Origin: Thermoleophilia bacterium
Lineage (GTDB): Bacteria; Actinomycetota; Thermoleophilia; BMS3ABIN01
Reading direction: 5' to 3'
DNA: 32,475 nt
Assembly: GCA_014859345.1 (NCBI GenBank)
Contig: JACUUL010000023.1
Span: 1 to 32,475 of the forward strand
Below the pieces are notes generated by a model that was not told the origin of the DNA, made no database searches, and saw nothing but the letters and a program-made list of their open reading frames with translations. Of the stretch, positions 9,167 to 16,329 are shown one piece after another. The stretch's first letter is position 1. The number at the start of each line of letters is the position of its first letter. The position numbers and the translations under genes are program-made.

Positions 9167-9212
9167 CTTTCAGGTCCGGAGCCGGCCGTCGTTTGAGAAG
9201 TCTCGGGCAAAG

Positions 9213-9229
9213 GACGGAGGATTTCCGTC
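9213..9229. other. Hairpin between convergent pknB and mgtC
   Basis: GACGGA (9213-9218) pairs with TCCGTC (9224-9229) around a 5-base loop, overlapping the mgtC stop codon. It sits where the two convergent transcripts meet and could act as a bidirectional 3'-end stabiliser. It has no T-run on either strand, so it is not called a classical terminator. Confidence 0.3.
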
Positions 9230-9932
9230 AGCGCTCCCACTTCACTTCCAGCACTCCCTGTATGTCCCGGATGTTCTCCACCACCTGCTGGGTAGCCGCG
9301 GCCCGGCGGGTAAGCCTGATTGCCAGCGTGATGATGGTATACGATTCTTGGGTCAACGCGTTTTTGCCGGAGCGCAGGGCGCTGATATCCCTCACGCGTA
9401 TGCTTTCTTTCTCCAACTCCACGATAAAGGCTTCGCTGTCGATTACAGTCGAATCCAGACGCACCGTGAGAGTGGCTTCATCGGGATATACCCACTTGAC
9501 CAGCAAGTTTTCTGTGGAGCGAAGGGCTCTGAGCACGACCAGCAGCATCAGCGCCACCGTTATGGCTCCCACGTAGAAGCCGGCGCCCACCGAAAGGCCC
9601 ATGGCCGCCACCACCCAGAGGCTGGCGGCGGTAGTGAGTCCCTTCACGCTGGTGCCGTGCCGGATGATGGCGCCGGCACCCAGAAAACCGATGCCCACCA
9701 CTATCTGGGCGGCGATACGCCCCGGCTCGGCATGCAGAACCTCTCCGCCGTCCCCGGTTATCCCCCGGATGCCGTAAAGCGATACCAGGGTAAACAGAGT
9801 CGATCCCATCGAGACCAGGGTATGAGTTCGGAAACCGGCGGCCTGCCCGCGCATCTCGCGCTCCAGCCCCACCAGGCCGCCCAGCACCGCGCCAAGGACG
9901 ATCCTCAGGACTGTTTCTTCCCAGCCGATCAT
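9228..9932 (-). CDS. MgtC/SapB-family inner-membrane protein
   Basis: The N-terminal half has four to five membrane segments with the family signature: GGLVGLEREMRGQAAGFRTH, then LVSMGSTLF, then GIGFLGAGAII and GLTTAASLW. The C-terminal soluble part (about 85 residues) resembles the ACT-like tail found in longer MgtC relatives. MgtC proteins are linked to low-Mg2+ or phosphate stress and to ATP synthase control in some pathogens; in free-living bacteria the role is unclear. The reading frame opens at GTG 9950, but GGGAGGA abuts that codon with no spacing. ATG 9932 (MIGWEETVLR) fits the usual N-terminus of the family better. The gene stands alone on the minus strand, divergent from pgsA1. Confidence 0.88.
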   Translation of the reverse strand: MIGWEETVLRIVLGAVLGGLVGLEREMRGQAAGFRTHTLVSMGSTLFTLVSLYGIRGITGDGGEVLHAEPGRIAAQIVVGIGFLGAGAIIRHGTSVKGLTTAASLWVVAAMGLSVGAGFYVGAITVALMLLVVLRALRSTENLLVKWVYPDEATLTVRLDSTVIDSEAFIVELEKESIRVRDISALRSGKNALTQESYTIITLAIRLTRRAAATQQVVENIRDIQGVLEVKWER

Positions 9933-9982
9933 GATTGCCTGTTCGCCCACTCCTCCCGTAAATCCTTTATAAATTATTCCGG

Positions 9983-10020
9983 TCCTGTTTTACCCCCGGA
10001 AGGGAAGCCTGGAAACAGGA
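9983..10020. repeat. Stem-loop in the mgtC-pgsA1 divergent spacer
   Basis: TCCTGTTT (9983-9990) pairs with AAACAGGA (10013-10020) around a 22-base loop containing a CCCCCGGAAGGG-like segment. Its composition (CAGG/AAACC/CCGG words) resembles the pknB leader hairpin, suggesting a small dispersed intergenic repeat family in this genome (inference). Confidence 0.4.
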
Positions 10021-10060
10021 AAAGAGGAACCTTGTCCCGGTGTTCCCCGCACAGGCTTTC

Positions 10061-10069
10061 TGCTAGAAT
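10061..10069 (+). promoter_or_regulatory. Extended -10 promoter for pgsA1-ino1 region
   Basis: TGC-TAGAAT matches the extended -10 form (TGn followed by a 5/6 match to TATAAT), with no good -35 at 17 bases. A start near 10076 would give a leader of about 40 bases. That leader contains a GCGGCC (10078-10083) / GGCCGC (10090-10095) hairpin before the ATG at 10117. Confidence 0.4.
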
Positions 10070-10116
10070 CCACTGCAGCGGCCGCCGGTGGCCGCCACCA
10101 GGCAAGATAATTTGAC

Positions 10117-10749
10117 ATGCTTTATATCGAAAAGCTGAGATACTTTTACAGTACTGAGGTCCGGCGGCTGTTTTCGCCTCTTAGCGCCGCCATCGGGCGC
10201 ACCAGCATCTCGCCCAACATGCTTACGGCACTCGGACTGCTGTTTTCGATCGCGGCTGCGGTTCTGGTCTGGTACGGCTATTATATGACCGCGGCCCTCG
10301 TATTTACGGCAGGCGCGCTCTGTGACATGCTCGACGGCGCAGTGGCGAGGCTGTCGGAAAGAATGACGCCCATGGGGGCTTTCCTCGATTCAACCTTCGA
10401 CCGTGTCGGCGAGGGCGTGGTGCTTACCGCCATCGCGCTGGCCTATGCCCGCGAGGGCAGCCTGTGGATGGTTGGCGCCAGCTTCGCGGTCATGATCGGT
10501 TCCTTTCTGGTGAGTTATACCAGGGCCAGGGCGGAGGCACTGGGTCTGGAATGCAAGGTCGGCCTCATGACCCGGCCGGAACGGCTGGTGCTCATTGGGC
10601 TGGGCCTGCTGTTGCAGAGGTTTGGTGTGTTGCCGGTAGTGATGTATATTCTTGCGGTGTTGACCGCGGTCACGGTATCGCAGCGCATCCTGCATGTGCG
10701 GAAACAGTTTAAAGAAAGCGGGCTAGCCGGAAATCATCCTGGCAAGTGA
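10117..10749 (+). CDS. pgsA1: Phosphatidylinositol-phosphate synthase (CDP-alcohol phosphotransferase)
   Basis: The complete CDP-alcohol phosphotransferase motif D-x2-DG-x2-AR-x8-G-x3-D-x3-D is present, from CDMLDGAVAR to GAFLDSTFDR. The enzyme joins CDP-diacylglycerol to an alcohol. The acceptor is likely myo-inositol-1-phosphate: the next gene makes it, and the segment VSYTRARAEALGL...TRPERLVL closely follows that of mycobacterial PgsA1. About six membrane helices are visible (210 aa). A Shine-Dalgarno is not obvious (AGG at 10100-10102). The 158-bp gap to ino1 may hold a second promoter. Plain phosphatidylglycerophosphate synthase is the main alternative and is less likely from context. 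Confidence 0.87.
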   Translation: MLYIEKLRYFYSTEVRRLFSPLSAAIGRTSISPNMLTALGLLFSIAAAVLVWYGYYMTAALVFTAGALCDMLDGAVARLSERMTPMGAFLDSTFDRVGEGVVLTAIALAYAREGSLWMVGASFAVMIGSFLVSYTRARAEALGLECKVGLMTRPERLVLIGLGLLLQRFGVLPVVMYILAVLTAVTVSQRILHVRKQFKESGLAGNHPGK

Positions 10750-10907
10750 TGTCATTCTGCCCGAAGACGAGGGTCGGCGCCTGTTTGCTCAGGAACAGGC
10801 TCTGCAGGCGACTCGCTTCCCGGAGTGACCCGTAGAGAAGCCTCAAAATGGCTGGCCTTGAGACGATGTTCAAACTTTCATAAATGCAGCTTGGGAGGTC
10901 ATAGATC

Positions 10908-12107
10908 TTGAGCGAAGTAAGGGTTGCCATAATCGGTGTGGGAAACTGCGCCTCGTCGTTTGTTCAGGGAGTCGAATATTACAGGAAGGCCCGGGCGTCC
11001 GAACCGGTGCCGGGACTCATGCATGTAAATCTGGGCGGCTACCATATCAGCGATATCAGGTTTGTGGCCGCCGTCGACATCGACCGCAACAAGGTTGGCA
11101 AGGATCTTTCAGAGGCGATCTTCACCAAGCCCAACAACACCGTCAGGTTCGCCGAAGTGCCAAAGACCGGCGTCAGGGTCGCCCGCGGCATGACCCACGA
11201 CGGCATCGGCAAGTACATGGCCAAGATAATCAAGAAGGCCCCCGGGCCCACGGATGACATCGTCGGCATTCTCAAGGAAACGCGGACTGATGTGGTGGTC
11301 AGCTATCTGCCGGTGGGCAGCGAAGAGGCCACCAAGTGGTACACGGAACAGATTCTTGCGGCCGGCTGCGCCATGGTTAACTGCATCCCTGTATTCATCG
11401 GCCGCGAGCCCTACTGGCAGGGCCGTTTTGCCGAGAAGGGGCTGCCGGTCATTGGCGACGACATCAAGTCTCAGGTGGGCGCTACCATCGTGCACCGCAT
11501 CCTCGCCCGGTTGATGCTCGACCGCGGCGTCCGGCTGGAACGAACCAGCCAGCTCAACGTGGGCGGCAACTCCGACTTCATGAACATGCTCGAGAGGGAA
11601 AGGCTGGAAAGCAAGAAGATATCCAAGACCAACGCCGTCACCTCTCTGCTCGATTACGATATAGGGGCCGACAACGTCCACATCGGTCCAAGTGATCACG
11701 TATCCTGGCTCGAGGATCGAAAATGGGCCTATATCCGTCTCGAGGGACGCTCGTTCGGCGACGTCCCCCTGAATATCGAGCTGAAGCTCGAGGTGGTCGA
11801 TTCCCCCAACTCGGCGGGTATTGTCATCGACGCGGTTCGCTGCGCCAAGCTGGCCCTGGACCGGGGAATCGCCGGCACGCTCGAAGGGCCTTCTTCCTAT
11901 TTCATGAAATCGCCGCCGGTTCAGCATCCAGATGAAATCTGCCGCCGGATGACCGAAGAGTTCATCGAAGGCGTCTCGTCGGCAGCGCTCACAGGGCTGC
12001 ACATAACGGCGGCAGCCGGGAAACCCGCCAAAAAAGCTCCGGCTAAAAAGAAGGCCGCTCCGGCAAAAAAGGCCGTTCCCCGGAAAAAGACCCAAAAGAA
12101 GAAATAA
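10908..12107 (+). CDS. ino1: Myo-inositol-1-phosphate synthase with Lys/Ala-rich C-terminal tail
   Basis: The enzyme converts glucose-6-phosphate to inositol-1-phosphate using NAD+. The N-terminal Rossmann motif ([16 protein letters not shown]) and the stretch [12 protein letters not shown] closely follow actinobacterial Ino1. TTG is the start, with GGGAGG nine bases upstream; the protein [10 protein letters not shown] then aligns well with known N-termini. The catalytic core ends near residue 368, the normal family length. A further 31 residues (369-399) consist almost only of Lys, Ala, Pro and Arg in [10 protein letters not shown]-like repeats, as in histone H1 or mycobacterial HupB tails. 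The tail may bind nucleic acid, polyphosphate or anionic lipid (inference). A weak promoter-like pair, TTGAGA (10858-10863) and TAAATG (10881-10886), precedes it. Confidence 0.93.
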   Translation: MSEVRVAIIGVGNCASSFVQGVEYYRKARASEPVPGLMHVNLGGYHISDIRFVAAVDIDRNKVGKDLSEAIFTKPNNTVRFAEVPKTGVRVARGMTHDGIGKYMAKIIKKAPGPTDDIVGILKETRTDVVVSYLPVGSEEATKWYTEQILAAGCAMVNCIPVFIGREPYWQGRFAEKGLPVIGDDIKSQVGATIVHRILARLMLDRGVRLERTSQLNVGGNSDFMNMLERERLESKKISKTNAVTSLLDYDIGADNVHIGPSDHVSWLEDRKWAYIRLEGRSFGDVPLNIELKLEVVDSPNSAGIVIDAVRCAKLALDRGIAGTLEGPSSYFMKSPPVQHPDEICRRMTEEFIEGVSSAALTGLHITAAAGKPAKKAPAKKKAAPAKKAVPRKKTQKKK

Positions 12108-12162
12108 TCACGGCGGTAGCGCTTCTTTTCCTTTTTACGGCGTTTCAGTTAACCTCTAAGGC

Positions 12163-14079
12163 ATGACCAAGCCGGCAGCAAAGCTCAAGGTGGGGCTGGT
12201 CTCGCCATATTCCTGGACATCGGTATGGGGAGTCAACCGGCACATCGCGGGCCTGGGCGCCGCCCTCTCGGCTGGCGGTCACGATGTTTCCATCATCGTT
12301 CCCGCTGAGGAGCGAAACGGGGCACGGGCCGCCCGCAAAAGGGCCCGGGCGGCCAAACGGACCGGCATGCCGTCAAATGGTCTCCAGGGAGCGCGTCGAA
12401 GCACCGACGGCCAGCCCTGGAACGGCCAGAGGCTTCTGGGGATAAGCGGAACCTTCCGGGTTCCCTACAGCGAGCATCTGGCCAATCTGACCCTGCCCCT
12501 GGAAGTGACCGAGCAGCTTGACGATTTGCTCACCCGCGAGAATTTCGACATCCTGCACGTTCACGAACCTTATCCGCCCAGCCTTTCATTCACTTCGCTG
12601 CGGCTGGCCCAAAGTCCCGTGGTGGCATCCTTCCACACCGGCGGCGAGCGGTTTCTGAGTTATCAACTGATGCGCCCGGTGGTGGAGCGATTCTTCGGGA
12701 GGCTGGACGGACGCGTCTGCACTTCTCAAAACACCAGGCGGATCGTTTCCAGTCATTTCCCCGGTGACTACGAGGTTATCGGCAGCGGTGTCGACACCGG
12801 ACTGTTCACACCCGGGCCGGGCAATCCGGCCCAGCGTCCCCTGGTTGTGTTCGCGGCCTGGAGCAACCCCAGAAAGGGCCTGGCGCTTCTCACGCGGACC
12901 GTGCGGCTGCTGCCGGAGGACGTACCCCCATTCGATCTTGCGGTGGCAGGCGGCGAGGAGCTGACTTGGCGCCAGAGCCTGATCATCCCCCGACGGCTGC
13001 GCTCCCGGATAAGTCTCATCGCGCCAGCAGGTTCACCAGGTTTGGTTGACATTTACCGCCGGGCCGAGCTGTTGCTGGCGCCTTACGCTACTTCAGGCCA
13101 GGCTTCGGCGGTTCTCGAAGCCATGGCGTGCGCCACGCCTGCTTTCGTTCCCGGCCAGGGCGGGCTCAAGGAGCTGGTCAGCGAGGGCTCCGAGGGCCTG
13201 CTGCTGGATCACCCCTACGCGTATAACCTGGCAGCCGGCCTCATGGATCTTTTATCCGATGAGGGCTCGCGGCGGTCCATGGGCGCGGCGGCGGCCCGCA
13301 AGGCCGCCCGGCATTCGTGGATTAAAACCGGATCCAGGATGAGCAAGGTCTATTCCGGCGCGCACCGGAGGCGGCGGCGGCCAGCGCCTCCGCATGCCGC
13401 CATCGAGTCGAACCACGGAAACAAGACCATTCTGGCCGATCTGCACATGCATACCAGTTTCTCCAGCGACTGCCGCACTGCTCCCGAGGAACTGCTGGCA
13501 GCCTGTGAGGAATCCGGACTCGCGGCCATCGCCGTCACCGACCACAATACCATCGAGGGAGCAGTGGCGACGGCCAGCATGGCGCCGCCGGGCCTTATGG
13601 TGATCGTGGGCGAAGAGATCAAGACCAGCGAAGGCGAGATTATCGGACTGTACCTCAGCGAAGAGATCCCCAGAGGTCTTTCTCCGGAAGAGACCATCCG
13701 CCACATAAAGCGCCAGGGCGGGCTGGTTTATGTCCCCCATCCCTTTGACCCTCTGCACAAGACGCCCTCATACGAAACCCTGGCCCGCAATGCCGCCGAC
13801 ATCGACATCATCGAGGTTTATAATCCCCGCATCGCTTTCGCTTCGTTCAATGAAAAGGCAAGGAGGCTTGCCCGCAAGTATGGCATTCCCGGGGCGGCAG
13901 GCAGCGATTGCCATGTAGCTGCCGGAGTGGGGACCGCCATGATCTCGCTGCGTCCTTTCAATGGACCACAAGAGCTGCTGCTTAGCTTGAGAGAAGCCGA
14001 CATCATACGCAGCCGGGTGAGCCCGATTTATCTACACTCCCTCAAACTGTTAAAAAGCGGGAGGGGAGCCGCCACATGA
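12163..14079 (+). CDS. GT4 (PimA-like) glycosyltransferase fused to a PHP phosphoesterase domain
   Basis: Residues 8-395 form a GT-B glycosyltransferase like PimA, the first mannosyltransferase of phosphatidylinositol mannosides: VGLVSPYSWTSVWGVNRHI, FDILHVHEPYPPSLSF and VVASFHT match well. The donor site is changed. The Arg of the usual GR..PRKG motif is Ala (AAWSNPRKG, 231-239), and the first Glu of the EX7E motif is missing (TSGQASAVLEAM, 310-321). A basic linker (401-406) leads to a PHP domain, 423-610, with HMHT (428-431), TDHN (459-462), EE near 483, HP (526-527) and GSDCH (580-584), so its metal ligands look complete. PHP domains are metal-dependent phosphoesterases. A 25-residue basic insertion lies at 50-80. 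The substrate is unknown; linkage to pgsA1-ino1 suggests inositol lipids. Confidence 0.87.
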   Translation: MTKPAAKLKVGLVSPYSWTSVWGVNRHIAGLGAALSAGGHDVSIIVPAEERNGARAARKRARAAKRTGMPSNGLQGARRSTDGQPWNGQRLLGISGTFRVPYSEHLANLTLPLEVTEQLDDLLTRENFDILHVHEPYPPSLSFTSLRLAQSPVVASFHTGGERFLSYQLMRPVVERFFGRLDGRVCTSQNTRRIVSSHFPGDYEVIGSGVDTGLFTPGPGNPAQRPLVVFAAWSNPRKGLALLTRTVRLLPEDVPPFDLAVAGGEELTWRQSLIIPRRLRSRISLIAPAGSPGLVDIYRRAELLLAPYATSGQASAVLEAMACATPAFVPGQGGLKELVSEGSEGLLLDHPYAYNLAAGLMDLLSDEGSRRSMGAAAARKAARHSWIKTGSRMSKVYSGAHRRRRRPAPPHAAIESNHGNKTILADLHMHTSFSSDCRTAPEELLAACEESGLAAIAVTDHNTIEGAVATASMAPPGLMVIVGEEIKTSEGEIIGLYLSEEIPRGLSPEETIRHIKRQGGLVYVPHPFDPLHKTPSYETLARNAADIDIIEVYNPRIAFASFNEKARRLARKYGIPGAAGSDCHVAAGVGTAMISLRPFNGPQELLLSLREADIIRSRVSPIYLHSLKLLKSGRGAAT

Positions 14080-14105
14080 TCATCTTGCCCCGCAGTTCAT
14101 CGTGA
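14076..14105 (+). CDS. 9-codon coupling mini-ORF between the GT-PHP and hydrolase genes
   Basis: ATG 14076 overlaps the stop of the upstream gene (ATGA) and is preceded by a very strong ribosome site, GGGAGGGGAG at 14059-14068, seven bases away. It encodes MIILPRSSS and stops at 14103-14105, where TGA overlaps the GTG start of the downstream gene (GTGA). The downstream gene has no ribosome site of its own. The simplest reading is a translational relay; a programmed or sequencing frameshift joining the peptide to the downstream signal sequence is also possible. Confidence 0.5.
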   Translation: MIILPRSSS

Positions 14106-15451
14106 AACCGGTTCGCGAAACGGTTTCGGCCTTTTTTGCCGTTCTTGTTCTGGCAGGGTCCGTGGCGACGGCATCGTGCATCCGGCCTAGCCCTCCCGCG
14201 GATGATACTTTTACAATCGACTACCGGAATCCCTTCGGGATATACAGCCCCGGCAACCTGGACGAGGTGCCCATGAGTTCCCGGGACGCGATGATGGAGG
14301 CCCTGGGAGTCGGCTCGTACGAGGCCTTCCAGGATTACGGCATCGGGCTCATGCGCGAAGCCGGAGCCGGTTGGGCGCGGGTGGATTTTTACTACACGCA
14401 GGCCGGTTTTCACGAAACGCCCGAATACATGGAGCGATTGCGGACCTCGGGTTTTGAAGTGATAGGAGGTATCCGCACTCTCCACCAGTGGGAGTTTCCC
14501 GAGGACCTGTCGGATTTTGAATCGGCATTGCGGGCGCTGATGGCGCGATACCCATGGATAAAGATCTGGAAAGTCGGCAACGAGCCCAACGTTTCGCTGG
14601 TGGACCCCGGCGAATTTCCGCGCATCTTCTTTGCGGGGGAGCGGGTTATCCGGGAGATGTGCGCCGATTGCAAAATTATCCTGGCCGGAGTGGCCCTGCG
14701 CCATCCGAGCGAAGCCGAAGCCAAGAACATCTACCGGGACATACTCGCGGGCATGGCCGAGGAGTCGGAAGGACGGACGCCTTTTGACGTATTCGACCTG
14801 CACATGTACGGTGTCGCGAGACAGGAGGATGAGCTGATTTCGAACTTCCACGACTTCCGCCGCATTCTGCGTGAAAGCGGTTTCGACGACAGCGAGGTGG
14901 AGTACTGGCTGACCGAAACGGGCACTTACACTGGAGTGCCTGCCGACCCTCCGGGCTCACCGGCGCAAACCGAGGAGGACCAGGCCGCGGAGCTTGTGCG
15001 CAGGTTCGTGGCCAGTCTTGGCGCCGGCCTGTCCAGGGTCTCTTGGGCCCGTCCTTATGAAAACTATCGTTACCTGAGCGAGCCCGAGGACGGCTATTAC
15101 GATCTTGCCGGCCTGGTCTACAATGGCCTGGGGCAGGAGGCCGCGCTCGGAATCGAAGCCGGTACCAGAAAGCTGTCCTGGCACGCGTACAGGACGCTGG
15201 TGTCGAAGGTGGAGGGCTTCAGCGAAGTGCGCGAACTGGCTCCCGGAAATTACGAGTTTGCCTTCGGTTCCGGCCGGCGGCCGGTCTATGTGGTTTGGGA
15301 CACCGGCGAGGGCCTGCGTCCCGCGCAGGTCCTGCCCGTGGACGAGGGCGGCCTGGTGAGGGTGACCGATCTGATGGGAAACGAAACGCTGGCGGAAGCC
15401 GGCCCGCTTACCGCCAGCCCGGTTCCTGTCTTCATTGAGCCCCAGCCATAA
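14102..15451 (+). CDS. Exported clan GH-A-like glycoside hydrolase
   Basis: The N-terminus (residues 1-26) has basic residues, a hydrophobic stretch FFAVLVLAGSVATAS and Cys26. It could be a signal peptide or an imperfect lipobox (TASC has Thr at -3). The body looks like a TIM-barrel hydrolase of clan GH-A (GH39/GH5-like). WKVGNEPN with E161 fits the acid/base, and YWLTETGTYTG with E272 fits the nucleophile. A C-terminal region from about 380 resembles a small beta-sandwich. Substrate is not predictable. It follows the GT-PHP gene and is probably coupled to it through the 9-codon ORF, so a role with an envelope glycan is plausible (inference). Start GTG 14102; no better in-frame start is seen. 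The exact family is uncertain. Confidence 0.75.
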   Translation: MKPVRETVSAFFAVLVLAGSVATASCIRPSPPADDTFTIDYRNPFGIYSPGNLDEVPMSSRDAMMEALGVGSYEAFQDYGIGLMREAGAGWARVDFYYTQAGFHETPEYMERLRTSGFEVIGGIRTLHQWEFPEDLSDFESALRALMARYPWIKIWKVGNEPNVSLVDPGEFPRIFFAGERVIREMCADCKIILAGVALRHPSEAEAKNIYRDILAGMAEESEGRTPFDVFDLHMYGVARQEDELISNFHDFRRILRESGFDDSEVEYWLTETGTYTGVPADPPGSPAQTEEDQAAELVRRFVASLGAGLSRVSWARPYENYRYLSEPEDGYYDLAGLVYNGLGQEAALGIEAGTRKLSWHAYRTLVSKVEGFSEVRELAPGNYEFAFGSGRRPVYVVWDTGEGLRPAQVLPVDEGGLVRVTDLMGNETLAEAGPLTASPVPVFIEPQP

Positions 15452-15488
15452 AACGCGCGATTCTAAAACCCGATATCGGCCAACTTCT

Positions 15489-15565
15489 TGGTGGGCGTAC
15501 CTGGATTCGAACCAGGGACCTCATCCTTATCAGAGATGCGCTCTAACCGACTGAGCTATACGCCC
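15489..15565 (-). tRNA. ileT: tRNA-Ile (anticodon GAT)
   Basis: On the minus strand the 77-base gene folds as a standard cloverleaf. The acceptor arm is GGGCGTA/TACGCCC, the D arm GCTC...GAGC, the anticodon stem CATCT/GGATG with loop CTGATAA (anticodon GAT), and the T arm CCTGG-TTCGAAT-CCAGG. Discriminator A73 and CCA are encoded (15492-15489). It stands alone, not in an rRNA operon. No clear terminator follows. Confidence 0.97.
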
Positions 15566-15573
15566 AAAAAAAC

Positions 15574-15604
15574 GGATGCTGGTTGTCTGGATGCTGGATG
15601 CCGG
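15574..15604. repeat. Three imperfect GGATGCTGG repeats
   Basis: GGATGCTGG occurs at 15574-15582 and 15589-15597, and GGATGCCGG at 15596-15604, just upstream of the tRNA gene. Function unknown; possibly a low-complexity spacer of the kind seen elsewhere in this genome. The rest of the 15566-15794 spacer holds only the promoter of the next gene. Confidence 0.5.
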
Positions 15605-15744
15605 GTAAAACCAGCCGCCTCCGGCTCCGGGGAACTTTGATAGTTTAGCGGGTACGCCTGGCGGCTTCAAGCAGCCCCGGCCGGGGCCACAGGCCGCACT
15701 CCATGACTATTCTGGCGCTGACCGGGGAAAACTGCTGCATATGC

Positions 15745-15773
15745 TGGAATGCTCCCGGAAGACCTTCTATAAT
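15745..15773 (+). promoter_or_regulatory. Promoter of the bifunctional-nuclease-family gene
   Basis: A perfect -10 TATAAT lies at 15768-15773. A weak -35, TGGAAT, lies at 15745-15750 with 17-base spacing. A start near 15780 would give a very short leader holding AGGAG (15782-15786), eight bases before ATG 15795. Confidence 0.5.
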
Positions 15774-15794
15774 GGCCATACAGGAGTGAGATGA

Positions 15795-16280
15795 ATGAAA
15801 GAGATGGTCCTTTACGGAATCAGCTTCGACGTGATCGGCAAGCAGCCTATCATCCTGTTGAAGACTGCTGAAGCCAACAAGTTTCTGCCCATCTGGATAG
15901 GGCACCAGGAGGCTGCCGCCATCCTGATGAAGCTGCAGGGAACTGATCTTCCCCGCCCCATGACGCACGACCTTTTGACCTCGATCATCGCCCGCCTTGA
16001 CGCTGAAGTTCTCAAGGTCACCGTTACCGAGCTGAAAGAAAATACCTTCTACGCGCTGCTGACGCTCAAGCTTGCCTCCGGGGAGATCGAAGTGGACTCC
16101 CGTCCCAGCGACGCGCTGGCGGTTGCAGTAAGGACCAACGCCCCCATCTTCGCTTCGGAGAAGCTGATTGAGGACAATGCCATCGAGTTCGATCACGAGG
16201 TCGAGAACGAGGAAGAGGTGGTGGAGAAGTTTCGCGACTTCCTCAACAACGTCACTCCCGAGGATTTCATGAACGACTAG
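15795..16280 (+). CDS. Bifunctional nuclease family protein (BFN/DUF151)
   Basis: The protein (161 aa) matches the BFN (DUF151) family along its whole length: VIGKQPIILLKTAEANKFLPIWIGHQEA, the conserved RPMTHDLL, and the SRPSDALAVAVRTNAPIF segment. A C-terminal acidic tail follows (EVENEEEVVEKFRDFLNNV), which in actinobacterial members resembles a UvrB/C-type motif. Plant members have RNase and DNase activity; the bacterial role is not settled. ATG 15795 is set by AGGAG at 15782-15786. It is monocistronic and converges on gpgP with a 25-bp gap. Confidence 0.9.
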   Translation: MKEMVLYGISFDVIGKQPIILLKTAEANKFLPIWIGHQEAAAILMKLQGTDLPRPMTHDLLTSIIARLDAEVLKVTVTELKENTFYALLTLKLASGEIEVDSRPSDALAVAVRTNAPIFASEKLIEDNAIEFDHEVENEEEVVEKFRDFLNNVTPEDFMND

Positions 16281-16297
16281 TTTTCCCCTGCCGCGCT

Positions 16298-16329
16298 GAG
16301 CCCGGTCAGCCCCCCGGGAACTCCTTTTT
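16298..16329 (+). terminator. Probable terminator after the BFN gene
   Basis: GAG-CCCGG (298-305) pairs with CCGGG-AA-CTC (314-323) around an 8-base loop and is followed by TTTTT at 16325-16329. It overlaps the 3' end of gpgP on the other strand. The small AA bulge makes it less than ideal. Confidence 0.45.

Noticed and set aside
11109-12095. 328-codon open frame antisense to ino1
   Set aside because: Shadow of the real gene; no domain and no ribosome site.
14042-14851. 269-codon open frame antisense to the GH gene
   Set aside because: Shadow frame; no family resemblance and it covers the end of a well-supported gene.
15469-15480. CCGATATCGG plus TTTT as a tRNA terminator (minus strand)
   Set aside because: The palindrome leaves only a 3-bp stem once a loop is allowed.
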